DNA of 64,000 bases from Thalassobacillus sp043497085 (GCA_043497085.1 JBIEKI010000004.1), one strand, 5' to 3'; shown: positions 32,855 to 41,760, counted from the stretch's first letter. Translations and numbers: made by a program. The notes: generated by a model from the letters alone, not told the origin.

Positions 32855-32984
32855 GGAATAATCCCCTTTCTCGCTCTGCATTATGTACCATCTATAATCC
32901 TATAATGAAAATGGGATATAGACAAGCATTGTCACCTGATTTTAAGATTTTACTTTTGAAGTTTTCCCTTGCATTGGAAATTTA

Positions 32985-33018
32985 AACAAAAAACAACCGT
33001 ACTATTATGTACGGCTGT
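32985..33018 (-). terminator. ynzC terminator
   Basis: On the minus strand ACAGCCGTAC / GTACGGTTGT with TTTTTTG after it. Confidence 0.75.
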
Positions 33019-33028
33019 ATGGGGAAGA

Positions 33029-33262
33029 TTAATGTTTTTTTTCATTACGCTGCATCCGCTTCACTTTTTCCGGTGTTACATCATTGCCTTCCGGATCGAC
33101 TACCTTCATACTCTTCAGTTGGTTTTTAAAGGACTTACGTACGTTGCCTAGATATTCTTTACGTAGTTTTTGCTGTTCATCTTTTTCCGCTGCAGTCAAC
33201 GATTCTTTTTTTGATTTATTGGCTAATTCGTTTATACGATTAAGTTTTTCTTTGGATAACAT
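33029..33262 (-). CDS. ynzC: DUF896 protein YnzC
   Basis: A 77-residue two-helix protein, MLSKEKLNRINELANKSK then LTAAEKDEQQKLRKEYLGNV, the YnzC/DUF896 signature. It is last in the LexA-controlled operon with the 31-residue membrane protein and yneB. Its function is unknown. Confidence 0.92.
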   Translation of the reverse strand: MLSKEKLNRINELANKSKKESLTAAEKDEQQKLRKEYLGNVRKSFKNQLKSMKVVDPEGNDVTPEKVKRMQRNEKKH

Positions 33263-33296
33263 ATTGACACACTCCTTTTATGAGCCCTGAACTAAA

Positions 33297-33324
33297 AAGA
33301 CAAGTGCCGTTAGACCCTTGTCTT
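33297..33324 (-). terminator. hairpin between yneB and ynzC
   Basis: AAGACAAG / CTTGTCTT stem followed on the minus strand by TTTTT. ynzC lies beyond it, so it may only attenuate. Confidence 0.55.
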
Positions 33325-33333
33325 CATTATATA

Positions 33334-33993
33334 TTAACTTTTATCAGCTGTTATTTCAAGCGAGGTGTATTCCCGGTAGCGTCTATGGACCGTGGCCTTT
33401 GAAACATCATAGCCCAGCCCGCGTAACGTAGCAGCGATTTCCTCGAAAGTCAGTTTATTATTACGAAGCCGGACAACCTCCTCAATCGGAAACTCAATCC
33501 TTTCCCGTCCCCTTGCCAAATGCTGATTGGTAAGGTTGTCACCCGGGTTATAACCCCTTTCCATCGCTTTATTCATTCCGCGCTTTATTTTGAGGTTATG
33601 GATTTTCCGCTGGTACTCCTCCACTATCCCGACGATTTGCAACACCATCGAATCTGACTCTGACAATTGCAATTCTCCCTGATGTGTCAAAGACAGTACT
33701 TGTACGTTCATTTTTTGAAGCTGGTGAAACAGGGCAATCTTCGTGTTCCCCCTCCCCAGCCTAGTCTCATCCTGGATCAGTAAACCCTCTGCCTTTCCTT
33801 CAGAAAAACGGTCCAGCATTTGAAAAACACCTTCACGTTCAATTTCATATCCGCTCGCTTGCTCTTTAATTATATCCATCACTTCCATGTTCTCTCGTTC
33901 TGCCATGGCAAGCAACTCCGATTCCTGTCTCGCTAAAGAAGTAACTTGAGCTTCTTTTTCTGTACTGACTCTGCAATAGATTATTACTTTCAT
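33334..33993 (-). CDS. yneB: serine recombinase YneB
   Basis: A 219-residue resolvase-type recombinase with the catalytic Ser10 in YCRVSTEKE, the arginine block TRLGRGNTK and a C-terminal helix-turn-helix (LTFEEIAATLRGLGYDVSKATVHRRYREY). It is part of the conserved SOS operon opposite lexA, so it is a resident gene and not evidence of a mobile element. Its recombination target is unknown. Confidence 0.9.
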   Translation of the reverse strand: MKVIIYCRVSTEKEAQVTSLARQESELLAMAERENMEVMDIIKEQASGYEIEREGVFQMLDRFSEGKAEGLLIQDETRLGRGNTKIALFHQLQKMNVQVLSLTHQGELQLSESDSMVLQIVGIVEEYQRKIHNLKIKRGMNKAMERGYNPGDNLTNQHLARGRERIEFPIEEVVRLRNNKLTFEEIAATLRGLGYDVSKATVHRRYREYTSLEITADKS

Positions 33994-34045
33994 GTCTGCG
34001 ACCCTTTCTGCGTGTTAATACGAACAATAAACTACATAGACCATT

Positions 34046-34141
34046 TTAGCTGCTTATGGACATCGCAGCATATAAAAATACCAGACTCAAAATGAAAAGA
34101 ATAATATAAGTCATGTCCAATTTAGATAGTTTATCAAACAT
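34046..34141 (-). CDS. 31-residue membrane protein in the place of the SOS inhibitor YneA
   Basis: A short frame beginning MFDKLSKLDM with one hydrophobic helix (about 11-28, TYIILFILSLVFLYAAMS). TGGAGGGG precedes the ATG by five bases. It is the first gene after the LexA-controlled promoter, ahead of yneB and ynzC. In B. subtilis that slot holds YneA, a 100-residue division inhibitor with a membrane helix and a LysM domain. Here only the helix-type part exists. It may be a minimal SOS membrane peptide; homology to YneA is not shown. Confidence 0.65.
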   Translation of the reverse strand: MFDKLSKLDMTYIILFILSLVFLYAAMSISS

Positions 34142-34157
34142 TTTAACCCCTCCATAC

Positions 34158-34237
34158 AGAACTTTTGTTCGCGTTTGTTAGTTATAATTATATACGAACA
34201 TTCGTTCCTGTCAAGTGTATATTCGAACGAATGTTTG
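34158..34237. promoter_or_regulatory. divergent lexA / SOS operon control region with three LexA boxes
   Basis: Three 14-base sites fit CGAAC-N4-GTTCG with one mismatch each: AGAACTTTTGTTCG (34158-34171), CGAACATTCGTTCC (34195-34208) and CGAACGAATGTTTG (34224-34237). The middle site fills the 16-base spacer between TTGACA (34214-34209) and TATAAT (34192-34187) of the minus-strand promoter. The third overlaps the likely lexA -35 (TTGTAT, 17 bases, TACAAT at 34258-34263). Confidence 0.88.
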
Positions 34238-34299
34238 TATTGTTGAAATCATCATGGTACAATGTGGTTAATAAAAACATATGTACGAGGTGTGCTTAT

Positions 34300-34920
34300 A
34301 TGAGTAAATTATCGAAACGGCAACAGGAAATATTGAAATTCATAAAAGAGGAAGTCCTCGCCAAAGGTTATCCACCTTCCGTGCGTGAAATTGGCCAGGC
34401 TGTCGGATTGGCATCCAGTTCTACTGTTCATGGACACCTTGCGAGGCTGGAAAAAAAGGGATTCATCCGACGTGACCCAACGAAACCAAGAGCCATCGAA
34501 GTGTTAGAATTAGAGGAAGAACAAAACATTCCAAGGAGCGAAGCATCCTATGCTCCTGTTATTGGTAAAGTAACCGCTGGTACGCCGATAACTGCTATTG
34601 AAAATATTGAAGAATATGTACCTTTACCACAAAATTTAGCTGGGGAAGAAAACACTTTTGTCCTTGTTGTCGAAGGTGAGAGTATGATTGAAGCAGGTAT
34701 ACTTGATGGAGACATGGTAATTGTAAAACAGACGCCAACCGCTCAAAATGGAGAAATCGTCGTCGCCATGACAGAAGATGAAGAAGCGACAGTCAAACGC
34801 TTCTTCAAAGAGAAAAACCACATTCGCCTGCAGCCGGAAAATGCAACCATGGACCCGATCATCCTGCATGATGTCTCGATTCTGGGTAAAGTCGTAGGTT
34901 TATATAGAGCAATTCACTGA
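34300..34920 (+). CDS. lexA: SOS repressor LexA
   Basis: A 206-residue repressor (DinR). The N-terminal winged helix covers about 1-65. The self-cleavage bond is Ala93-Gly94 in VTAGTP, and the catalytic dyad is Ser128 (GESM) and Lys166 (ATVKRFF). The frame is open from 34165, but the ATG at 34300 gives the family N-terminus MSKLSKRQQEILKFI; ACGAGGTG precedes it. It represses its own promoter and the divergent operon through three boxes. Confidence 0.97.
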   Translation: MSKLSKRQQEILKFIKEEVLAKGYPPSVREIGQAVGLASSSTVHGHLARLEKKGFIRRDPTKPRAIEVLELEEEQNIPRSEASYAPVIGKVTAGTPITAIENIEEYVPLPQNLAGEENTFVLVVEGESMIEAGILDGDMVIVKQTPTAQNGEIVVAMTEDEEATVKRFFKEKNHIRLQPENATMDPIILHDVSILGKVVGLYRAIH

Positions 34921-34941
34921 TCATAATCTCTATATAAAAAT

Positions 34942-34983
34942 AGAAGAGCCCTGTATCCCGGGAAGGGATACAGGGCTCTTCTT
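34942..34983. terminator. lexA terminator
   Basis: AGAAGAGCCCTGTATCCC pairs with GGGATACAGGGCTCTTCT, an 18-base stem between lexA and the convergent unknown gene. Confidence 0.88.
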
Positions 34984-34993
34984 ATTTCCCTGG

Positions 34994-35308
34994 CTAAAAC
35001 AGTTTACCAGGCATAATACCAATAAGTTGCTCATCATAAATAACCAAATGATCCACTTTAATTAACTCACCTTCAAAAGAATGTATGATAACTTCCTTTA
35101 CATACGTGAAATTGTAAGGTTTATAACGACATGCTGACTTATCAGACCGATGTTTCAAATCGCTGTGTCGATTTTCTTTTAACTCCCCTGGTATACCCTG
35201 AACAAATCCAAATTCTGTGATAAAGGTAAGAACCTCTTCACCTCTCCTGGTTTTCATAATCGATTCTAATTCTCTGGTAATTGATTTCGAATGGCGAGTA
35301 AAACTCAT
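34994..35308 (-). CDS. unknown protein convergent with lexA
   Basis: A 104-residue protein (MSFTRHSKSITRELESIMKT at the start, VDHLVIYDEQLIGIMPGKLF at the end). The start at 35308 has AAAGGAG nine bases before it; the open frame runs on to 35392 without a better site. It has no signal peptide or membrane helix and I recognise no family. Confidence 0.6.
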   Translation of the reverse strand: MSFTRHSKSITRELESIMKTRRGEEVLTFITEFGFVQGIPGELKENRHSDLKHRSDKSACRYKPYNFTYVKEVIIHSFEGELIKVDHLVIYDEQLIGIMPGKLF

Positions 35309-35589
35309 GCATGTCATCTCCTTTCGAAAACAATTTTGACAGGGGATTCTATTAGTCCTGCATGTCTTGGGCTTCTTAACATTCTTTAACAATGCATTTA
35401 CAACAACTTAAACCTGCCTGCCCCAGCGTAAAAGCATAGAACGATATTTCAATAAAGTATACAGGACTAATTAACTGAAAAATCTATATATTCTGAATAT
35501 GTGTTGATTTTACCTGAAAAAATTATTATAATACCATTTATATATTTATTTACGTTATTTGAATCAAGATTCTAATAAGGAGGAATGGA

Positions 35590-35829
35590 ATGAGAAAAGA
35601 AGAATTGCAGATGGTGGATATAACAGATAGTATCAATGGAAAGTTAGAAGAAGGAAATATGAATCTCTACCTCTATAAAGAAAAAATCGGACGGATTCTC
35701 ATGTCTGGACAAGAGAATCGTTATGAAATGTCAGAGGGCTTTAAATATCATAACGGAAAAATCTATCGCATGCATAAAATAACAGATATCAAACAATATG
35801 TTACTGATTGTGACCTCGGCTGGTGTTAA
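35590..35829 (+). CDS. unknown small protein
   Basis: A 79-residue soluble protein with two cysteines at its end (TDCDLGWC). AAGGAGGAATGGA gives a strong ribosome site. About 280 bases without genes precede it. No family is recognised. Confidence 0.65.
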   Translation: MRKEELQMVDITDSINGKLEEGNMNLYLYKEKIGRILMSGQENRYEMSEGFKYHNGKIYRMHKITDIKQYVTDCDLGWC

Positions 35830-35863
35830 ATCAAGTTAGAATGTAATCTTTTAATAATGAAAG

Positions 35864-35896
35864 AAGCCATTGATGAAAAAATCAATGGCTTTTTTT
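35864..35896 (+). terminator. terminator of the small unknown gene
   Basis: AAGCCATTGAT / ATCAATGGCTT stem followed by TTTTT. Confidence 0.85.
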
Positions 35897-35927
35897 ACGG
35901 ACTTAAATATGAAGATAATACGCTAAA

Positions 35928-35964
35928 ATAAAAAACCCCCTTGATACCAATAGTACCAAGGGGG
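35928..35964 (-). terminator. glnA terminator
   Basis: CCCCCTTGATAC / GTACCAAGGGGG stem, with A-rich sequence giving a T tract on the minus strand. Confidence 0.85.
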
Positions 35965-35971
35965 ATGCTTA

Positions 35972-37303
35972 TTAATATACGGATAGATACTGCTCACGTT
36001 CCCAAGGGTGGACTTGTGTACGGAACATATCCCATTCGATTTCTTTCGCTTCGATAAAGTGCTCAAAACAGTGTTCGCCAAGTGCGTTCACTAAGATTTC
36101 ATCTTGCTTAAGCAGCTCTAACGCATCATATAGAGTAGCTGGCAGATCTTGTACGCCGTTCTTCTCGCGTTCTGTTTTGTTCATAACATAGATGTTGCGA
36201 TCGACCGGTTTTGGTGCTTCCATCTTATTTTCCACACCGTCTAACCCTGCTGCCAACAATACAGCCATTGCCAGGTAAGGGTTCGCTGCAGGATCGACAC
36301 TACGTACTTCGATACGGGTACTTAGGCCGCGGGAAGTTGGAACACGAACTAACGGACTACGGTTTTGTCCTGACCATGCAACGTAACAAGGAGCTTCATA
36401 ACCAGGAACAAGACGCTTGTAGGAGTTTACGGTCGGGTTCGTAATAGCTGTGAAGTTTGTTGCGTGCTTGATGATACCTGCAGTGAACTGGTAAGCAACG
36501 TCTGATAGTTCAAGCTCGCCTTCTGTATCGTAGAATGCATTTTGCTTTCCTTTGAACAAGGACATATTCGCGTGCATTCCGGAACCGTTGACACCGAATA
36601 ACGGTTTAGGCATGAATGTAGCATGCAGTCCGTGCTTGCGGGCAATTGTTTTTACAACCAATTTGAAAGTTTGGATATCATCACAGTGTTTGACTGCATC
36701 TGAATATTTAAAGTCGATTTCGTGCTGTCCTGGTGCTACTTCGTGGTGTGATGCTTCAATTTCGAAGCCCATTTCTTCTAATTCAAGTACGATATCGCGA
36801 CGGCAATTTTCACCTAAGTCAGTCGGTGCAAGGTCGAAATAGCCACCTTTGTCATTCAACTCCATGGATGGTTCGCCGCGCTCATCAAGCTTGAATAAGA
36901 AGAATTCCGGCTCAGTACCAATATTGAAAGCGGAGAATCCAAGTTCTTCCATCTTTTGCAGGTTCTTTTTCAAAATGTAACGTGGATCCCCTTCAAAAGG
37001 TGTCATATCCGGATTATAGATATCACAGATAAAACGTGCCACTTTACCTTTTTCGGAAGTCCAAGGGAAGACCACAAATGTCTCGAGGTCAGGAATTAAG
37101 TACATATCAGATTCTTCGATACGAACGAAACCTTCGATAGAAGATCCATCAAACATCATTTCATTATCCAATGCTTTATCAAGCTGACTCAAAGGAATTT
37201 CGACGTTTTTAATAGTTCCAAGCATGTCTGTGAATTGTAGGCGAATGAATTTTACGTTTTCTTCTTCAATTTTTTTAAAAATTTCTTTTCTAGTTAATCC
37301 CAT
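35972..37303 (-). CDS. glnA: glutamine synthetase, type I-alpha
   Basis: A 443-residue glutamine synthetase of the Bacillus type, without adenylylation tyrosine. MFDGSSIEGF (about 50-59), NIGTEPEFFLF, GSGMHANMS and the ATP-binding NRSPLVRVP are the family motifs. It makes glutamine from glutamate and ammonium; the feedback-inhibited form also holds TnrA and stabilises GlnR. It is the second gene of glnR-glnA, with 21 bases between them. Confidence 0.98.
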   Translation of the reverse strand: MGLTRKEIFKKIEEENVKFIRLQFTDMLGTIKNVEIPLSQLDKALDNEMMFDGSSIEGFVRIEESDMYLIPDLETFVVFPWTSEKGKVARFICDIYNPDMTPFEGDPRYILKKNLQKMEELGFSAFNIGTEPEFFLFKLDERGEPSMELNDKGGYFDLAPTDLGENCRRDIVLELEEMGFEIEASHHEVAPGQHEIDFKYSDAVKHCDDIQTFKLVVKTIARKHGLHATFMPKPLFGVNGSGMHANMSLFKGKQNAFYDTEGELELSDVAYQFTAGIIKHATNFTAITNPTVNSYKRLVPGYEAPCYVAWSGQNRSPLVRVPTSRGLSTRIEVRSVDPAANPYLAMAVLLAAGLDGVENKMEAPKPVDRNIYVMNKTEREKNGVQDLPATLYDALELLKQDEILVNALGEHCFEHFIEAKEIEWDMFRTQVHPWEREQYLSVY

Positions 37304-37324
37304 TTATAGTTTTCCTCCTATTTT

Positions 37325-37729
37325 TTAATGGAAGAATCGTGATAATTCTCCCTGTCTTAACGATGATTTACCGTGTCTTCCAGCTGTCAATAATTCCTGC
37401 TGGAGCATACGGCGAAGCTCTTTCTCAGAAAGATCATTGTGGATTTCTTCGACTTGCTCTTGATTCATCGGTTCATTTTCAGGTGCTTCCTGCATCGACA
37501 GAACCTGTTTGATTCCTGCAAGATTGATGCCTTTTTCAATCAATGCTTTTATTTCAAGCAGACGATCAACATCATTGAAGGAAAATAATCTGCGATTTCC
37601 TTCTGATCTCGCTGGATGGACCAAATCGTGTTCTTCGTAATAACGGATCTGCCTGGCTGACAGGTCTGTCAAGGATTTGACTATACTAATCGGGAATAAC
37701 GGCATCGAACGTCTAATTTCATCACTCAT
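37325..37729 (-). CDS. glnR: MerR-type repressor GlnR
   Basis: A 134-residue MerR-family regulator with the N-terminal winged helix (LTDLSARQIRYYEEHDLVHP, about 20-39) and a C-terminal tail that senses glutamine synthetase. It represses glnRA in nitrogen excess. A perfect GlnR/TnrA box lies just upstream of its own promoter. Confidence 0.95.
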   Translation of the reverse strand: MSDEIRRSMPLFPISIVKSLTDLSARQIRYYEEHDLVHPARSEGNRRLFSFNDVDRLLEIKALIEKGINLAGIKQVLSMQEAPENEPMNQEQVEEIHNDLSEKELRRMLQQELLTAGRHGKSSLRQGELSRFFH

Positions 37730-37761
37730 CGATCGCTACCTCCCTTTAATGTGATACCTTA

Positions 37762-37810
37762 ATTATACCAATGAAACATCATGTGTCAAGAGATGTTAAG
37801 AAATCTTACA
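37762..37810 (-). promoter_or_regulatory. glnRA promoter with GlnR/TnrA box
   Basis: On the minus strand TTGACA (37789-37784) and TATAAT (37767-37762) are 16 bases apart. Just upstream, TGTTAAGAAATCTTACA (37794-37810) fits TGTNA-N7-TNACA exactly. Confidence 0.85.
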
Positions 37811-37820
37811 TATAAAATTA

Positions 37821-37855
37821 AAAAAACTGAAATGAACTTCTCCATCTCAGCTTTT
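37821..37855 (-). terminator. ynbB terminator
   Basis: On the minus strand CTGAGATG / CATTTCAG followed by TTTTTTT, overlapping the ynbB stop. Confidence 0.7.
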
Positions 37856-39110
37856 ACCCTATTTCGATTTGATGGAAACCTGCCTCAATGATTTCTCCGA
37901 GAGCAAGTTTCACAGCAATCTTCACGTGTTCATACGTAAGTCCGCCTTGCACAAATGCCATAAATGGTGGACGGATTGGTCCGTCTGCCGTCAATTCCAA
38001 ACTCGCCCCCTGGATGAATGTGCCTGCCGCCATGATGACATCACTTTCATACCCAGGCATAGCACTCGGGTATGGGGTGACATGGGAATTGACTGGTGAG
38101 TATTTTTGGATAGCCTGGCAGAAAGCTACCATTTGTTCTGCTGTATCGAAAGAGACAGCTTGGATTAAGTCTGTACGAGCTGCATCAAAGGGGGGAGTGG
38201 TCGTAAATCCTGCATTCTCTAACAAATTCGCAGTGAAAATAGCACCCTTCAAGGCTTCTCCGACCATGTGAGGCGCCAAAAATATCCCCTGGTACATTTC
38301 CTGGAGACTGTTCAGACTGGCACCGACTTCTTTCCCGATGCCCGGAGCTGTCAGTCGATAGCTGCATAATTCAATCAAATCTTTCCGGCCGGCTATGTAT
38401 CCCCCAGTACGCACAATTCCACCACCGGGATTTTTGATCAGGGACCCTGCAATCAAGTCCGCCCCGACATGGGGTGGTTCTTCTGTTTCTACGAACTCTC
38501 CGTAACAATTATCTACAAAAATGATTGCTTCCGGGTGAATAGAGCGGACTTCCTGAATCATTTCGGCAATGTCAGCGATTGAAAAAGACGGTCGGTCCGC
38601 GTACCCTTTCGAGCGTTGGATGGCGACTACCTTTGTCTTTTTATGAATCGAGGATTTTACCTGCTCCATATCCACTTCGCCTTTATCACTAAGCGGGATG
38701 GCCCGGTAGTTGATGCCGTAGTCTTTCAAGGATCCTACATCTTTTCTGTTAGACCCGCTGACTACCTGCTCAAGTGTGTCGTAAGGATTGCCGGTAATAT
38801 ATAACAATTCATCCCCGGGTCTCAACACCCCAAACAGCGCGGTGGTAATCGCATGGGTGCCGGAAATGATCTGGGGCCGCACTAATGCGTCTTCTCCGCC
38901 GAATATTTCAGCATAAAGCTCCTCCAGTGTATCTCGTCCATAATCATCGTAGCCATACCCTGTCGTAGGGTTGAAATGGCTGTCTGAAATCCTCAAACGG
39001 CGGAAAGCTTCTAACACCCTTTGTTGATTTGTCTCCACAATCGTTTGAATAGTGGTATGCAATGGGCGGATTTGTTCTTCTGATTGAGCTGCAAGTTTTT
39101 CGATATTCAT
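37854..39110 (-). CDS. ynbB: PLP-dependent methionine gamma-lyase-like protein YnbB
   Basis: A 418-residue fold-type I PLP enzyme of the Met_gamma_lyase_2 family, once called aluminium resistance protein. VAIQRSKGYADRPSF and FVDNCYGEFVE (about 195-205) are the family cofactor-binding parts; the SLIKNPGGGIVRTGGY block carries the PLP lysine. It sits between glnR and hflX as in B. subtilis. The substrate in cells is not established. Confidence 0.88.
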   Translation of the reverse strand: MNIEKLAAQSEEQIRPLHTTIQTIVETNQQRVLEAFRRLRISDSHFNPTTGYGYDDYGRDTLEELYAEIFGGEDALVRPQIISGTHAITTALFGVLRPGDELLYITGNPYDTLEQVVSGSNRKDVGSLKDYGINYRAIPLSDKGEVDMEQVKSSIHKKTKVVAIQRSKGYADRPSFSIADIAEMIQEVRSIHPEAIIFVDNCYGEFVETEEPPHVGADLIAGSLIKNPGGGIVRTGGYIAGRKDLIELCSYRLTAPGIGKEVGASLNSLQEMYQGIFLAPHMVGEALKGAIFTANLLENAGFTTTPPFDAARTDLIQAVSFDTAEQMVAFCQAIQKYSPVNSHVTPYPSAMPGYESDVIMAAGTFIQGASLELTADGPIRPPFMAFVQGGLTYEHVKIAVKLALGEIIEAGFHQIEIG

Positions 39111-39129
39111 AGTAGTCGTTACTTCCTTT

Positions 39130-40365
39130 TTATAATAATTGATGTTTCATTGGGTGGTCTGGATGGATGGCTCCGGCCAAAACATATCCTTCTCTCTCTT
39201 CATCAAAATGAAACGAGGAAACGATACTTTCTCCTTTCAAACGCTGCAGTTGTTTTCCATCACCCGCAGGAATGAAAGTATGGTAGCTGTCCCATTCTTT
39301 CATCAATGTTTCTTCTATTTTATCCTGAATACGTTTGATATCAATCGGATCATGCACACTTACCGTAATCGACGGGAAAGCATGCGGAATGAAATCGCTG
39401 GATAATAAATCTATCTTATTGTAAACGGTAAGCATCGGTAAATGGTCTGCCTTCAATTCACCTAACAGTTTCAATACTGTCTTTTCATGCTGCTCATGAT
39501 CCGGGTGAGAAGCATCCACCATATGAAGGATAAAATCGGCTTCGGTTACCTCTTCTAAAGTAGATCGGAAAGCGGCAATCAGTGTTGTCGGCAAGTCCTG
39601 GATGAACCCCACAGTATCTGTTAAAAGCACTTGCAATCCGGAAGGCAGCTGAAGCTGGCGGGTCAACGGATCCAGCGTAGCGAATAAAAGGTTTTCTTCA
39701 AAGGAGTCACTTTCTGTCGCTCGATTGAAAAACGTTGATTTTCCGGCATTGGTATAACCGACTATCGCAATCTGGAAAGCTTTGTTTTCCTTACGCCTTT
39801 TCCGGTACTGTTCACGCTGCTTCACAACTGTAGAAAGCCGCTTCTTGATATCATCTATCCGGCGTCTGATATGGCGGCGGTCACTCTCGAGCTTTGTTTC
39901 CCCAGGACCTCTTGTCCCTATTCCGCCCCCCAGTCGGGACAATTCAGTCCCCTGTCCGGCAAGCCGTGGAAGCAGGTATTGAAGCTGGGCTAATTCCACT
40001 TGAAGCTTACCCTCTTTCGTCTTGGCGCGCTGGGCGAAAATATCTAAAATCAGCTGGCTGCGGTCAATGACTCGTACTTCCAGTCTATCGGTGATATTTT
40101 TCAGCTGACCTGGGGAAAGCTCTTCATTGAAGATAACTAGATCGATTTCATTTTCAGAAGCGTAAGCTTTGATTTCCTGCAGTTTTCCTTCTCCTAAGTA
40201 AGTAGCAGGATGGACGCGGTCCCGTTTTTGAATAAAGGTGTTTTTAACTACACCATCAGCTGTCTCGGTAAGTGATTGCAATTCTTCCAACGAGGAATGG
40301 AACCGCTTATCATCCTGTCTGGTTTCAGCTCGTGCTACCAATATTACCTGTTCTTTTTCTGCCAT
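39130..40365 (-). CDS. hflX: ribosome-associated GTPase HflX
   Basis: A 411-residue GTPase (YnbA). An N-terminal HflX domain with FIQKRDRVHPATYLGEGK is followed by a coiled linker with the sequence GGGIGTRGPGETKLE, then the G domain with VGYTNAGKST, DTVGFIQDLP and NKIDL. HflX rescues or recycles stalled ribosomes in other bacteria. It begins 73 bases after spoVK on the same strand. Confidence 0.95.
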   Translation of the reverse strand: MAEKEQVILVARAETRQDDKRFHSSLEELQSLTETADGVVKNTFIQKRDRVHPATYLGEGKLQEIKAYASENEIDLVIFNEELSPGQLKNITDRLEVRVIDRSQLILDIFAQRAKTKEGKLQVELAQLQYLLPRLAGQGTELSRLGGGIGTRGPGETKLESDRRHIRRRIDDIKKRLSTVVKQREQYRKRRKENKAFQIAIVGYTNAGKSTFFNRATESDSFEENLLFATLDPLTRQLQLPSGLQVLLTDTVGFIQDLPTTLIAAFRSTLEEVTEADFILHMVDASHPDHEQHEKTVLKLLGELKADHLPMLTVYNKIDLLSSDFIPHAFPSITVSVHDPIDIKRIQDKIEETLMKEWDSYHTFIPAGDGKQLQRLKGESIVSSFHFDEEREGYVLAGAIHPDHPMKHQLL

Positions 40366-40437
40366 TATTTCTACCTCTTTCCATGGACGGTATCTCCTAC
40401 CATCATATCAAAAGATCATTAGCTTGGATAATGATTA

Positions 40438-41373
40438 TCATCCCCAACCTTCTTCAAATATAATATCTTTCGCTTCCAGGGTCATCAATGCCTCTTTGTT
40501 CTGCAAAGAGGAATGGATCACCCGAATCGCATGCTTACGGATAGCATCTTCGATGATATTGCGGACATAACGGCCATTTGAAAAGTTATAAGGGCTACGC
40601 TGTAATAACTGTTGAAAATGATGCTTCAATTTCCATTGGGCTTCATTGGAAAGTTTATAATCTTTCATGACGACCATATCGATAGCTATCTCCAATAATT
40701 CTCCAGGAGAATAATCCGGAAATTCAAGGGTAATCGGAAAACGAGATTTCAAGCCTGGGTTCAAAGAAAGGAACCGTGCCATTTCCTTAGGGTATCCCGC
40801 CAGGATAAGAATAAATTCATTATGATGATCTTCCATACATTTCACTATTGTATCTACTGCTTCTTTCCCGAAATCCTTTTCGCCACCCCGGGCAAGCGAA
40901 TAAGCCTCATCGATAAATAAGACGCCACCCAGAGATTTTTTGATCAAGTCTTTCGTTTTCTGTGCCGTATGACCGATATATTCCCCTACTAAATCACTGC
41001 GGTCAGCCTCAATAAAATGCCCTTTTGATAACAGATTCATATCATAAAAAATACTCGCCAATGCACGAGCTACTGTTGTTTTGCCGGTTCCAGGGTTGCC
41101 TTTAAACATCATATGGAGCACCTGGCTTTCTGTAGTCAATCCAGCCTGTTTCCGTTTTTCTTTAATCAAAACCTGTGCATAGATTTCTTTTATTTTTTCC
41201 CTCAAGCGAGACATTCCGGTGAACGAATCCAAATGATCATCAATGATACGGAAGGGATCCGCTTTCGTTTTAGCAGCCGTATTTGCTGCTGCTTTTTCAG
41301 CCACCTGCTCCTTACGATCTCGCAATATGATATTGATTTGACCTTGTTGGTTAGTCATCGATTGGGAACTCAT
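40438..41373 (-). CDS. spoVK: stage V sporulation protein K
   Basis: A 311-residue AAA ATPase with GNPGTGKT at 92-99, LFIDEAYSLARGG for Walker B and LKSRFPITLEFPDY after it. B. subtilis SpoVK acts in the mother cell during spore maturation. The ATG follows AAGGGGTGATCC. A sigma-E-like promoter lies 24-53 bases upstream. The other SpoVK-like protein in the window, at 13635-15911, has two such domains. Confidence 0.92.
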   Translation of the reverse strand: MSSQSMTNQQGQINIILRDRKEQVAEKAAANTAAKTKADPFRIIDDHLDSFTGMSRLREKIKEIYAQVLIKEKRKQAGLTTESQVLHMMFKGNPGTGKTTVARALASIFYDMNLLSKGHFIEADRSDLVGEYIGHTAQKTKDLIKKSLGGVLFIDEAYSLARGGEKDFGKEAVDTIVKCMEDHHNEFILILAGYPKEMARFLSLNPGLKSRFPITLEFPDYSPGELLEIAIDMVVMKDYKLSNEAQWKLKHHFQQLLQRSPYNFSNGRYVRNIIEDAIRKHAIRVIHSSLQNKEALMTLEAKDIIFEEGWG

Positions 41374-41396
41374 AGGATCACCCCTTATTCCTTAAC

Positions 41397-41426
41397 ACTA
41401 TACGTAAATTCCTCTGCAAGTGTGAC
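41397..41426 (-). promoter_or_regulatory. sigma-E-like promoter of spoVK
   Basis: On the minus strand GTCACACT (41426-41419) and CGTATAGT (41404-41397) are 14 bases apart, close to the sigma-E forms GTCATATT and CATACAAT. Confidence 0.5.
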
Positions 41427-41459
41427 AAACGCCCAGGGAGAAGGGGATATTTTTCCACC

Positions 41460-41490
41460 AAAAAACGGACGCCTGGGACGTCCGTTTTAC
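41460..41490 (-). terminator. hfq terminator
   Basis: AAAACGGACG / CGTCCGTTTT stem with a T tract on the minus strand. Confidence 0.85.
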
Positions 41491-41496
41491 TGCCTA

Positions 41497-41721
41497 TTAT
41501 TCTTTATCTAAAGAAACATTTTTAGCGGGCGCAAATGTTGAGATCGCATGTTTGAAGATAAGCTGCTGTTTTCCATCTGTCTCCAATAAAACTGTGAAAT
41601 TATCGAACGCTTTGACACTCCCCCTCAATTGAAAGCCGTTGAGTAGAAAGACGGTTACGTGAACGCGGTCTTTTCTTAGCTGATTTAAAAAGGTGTCTTG
41701 AATATTAACGGATTGAGCCAT
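41497..41721 (-). CDS. hfq: RNA chaperone Hfq
   Basis: A 74-residue Sm-like protein: MAQSVNIQDTFLNQLRKDRV, then the Sm1 block VTVFLLNGFQLRGSVKAFDNFTV and the Sm2 block FKHAISTFAP in place of YKHAISTV. Hfq binds small RNAs; in Bacillus its role is minor. It follows miaA by 39 bases in the usual miaA-hfq order. Confidence 0.96.
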   Translation of the reverse strand: MAQSVNIQDTFLNQLRKDRVHVTVFLLNGFQLRGSVKAFDNFTVLLETDGKQQLIFKHAISTFAPAKNVSLDKE

Positions 41722-41760
41722 GAATCTTCCTCCTCTTTTCTATCTATAATACATGTAATT

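Noticed and set aside
33334..33993. YneB as a sign of a mobile element
   Set aside because: It is a conserved resident of the SOS operon opposite lexA, with no inverted repeats or cargo genes near it.
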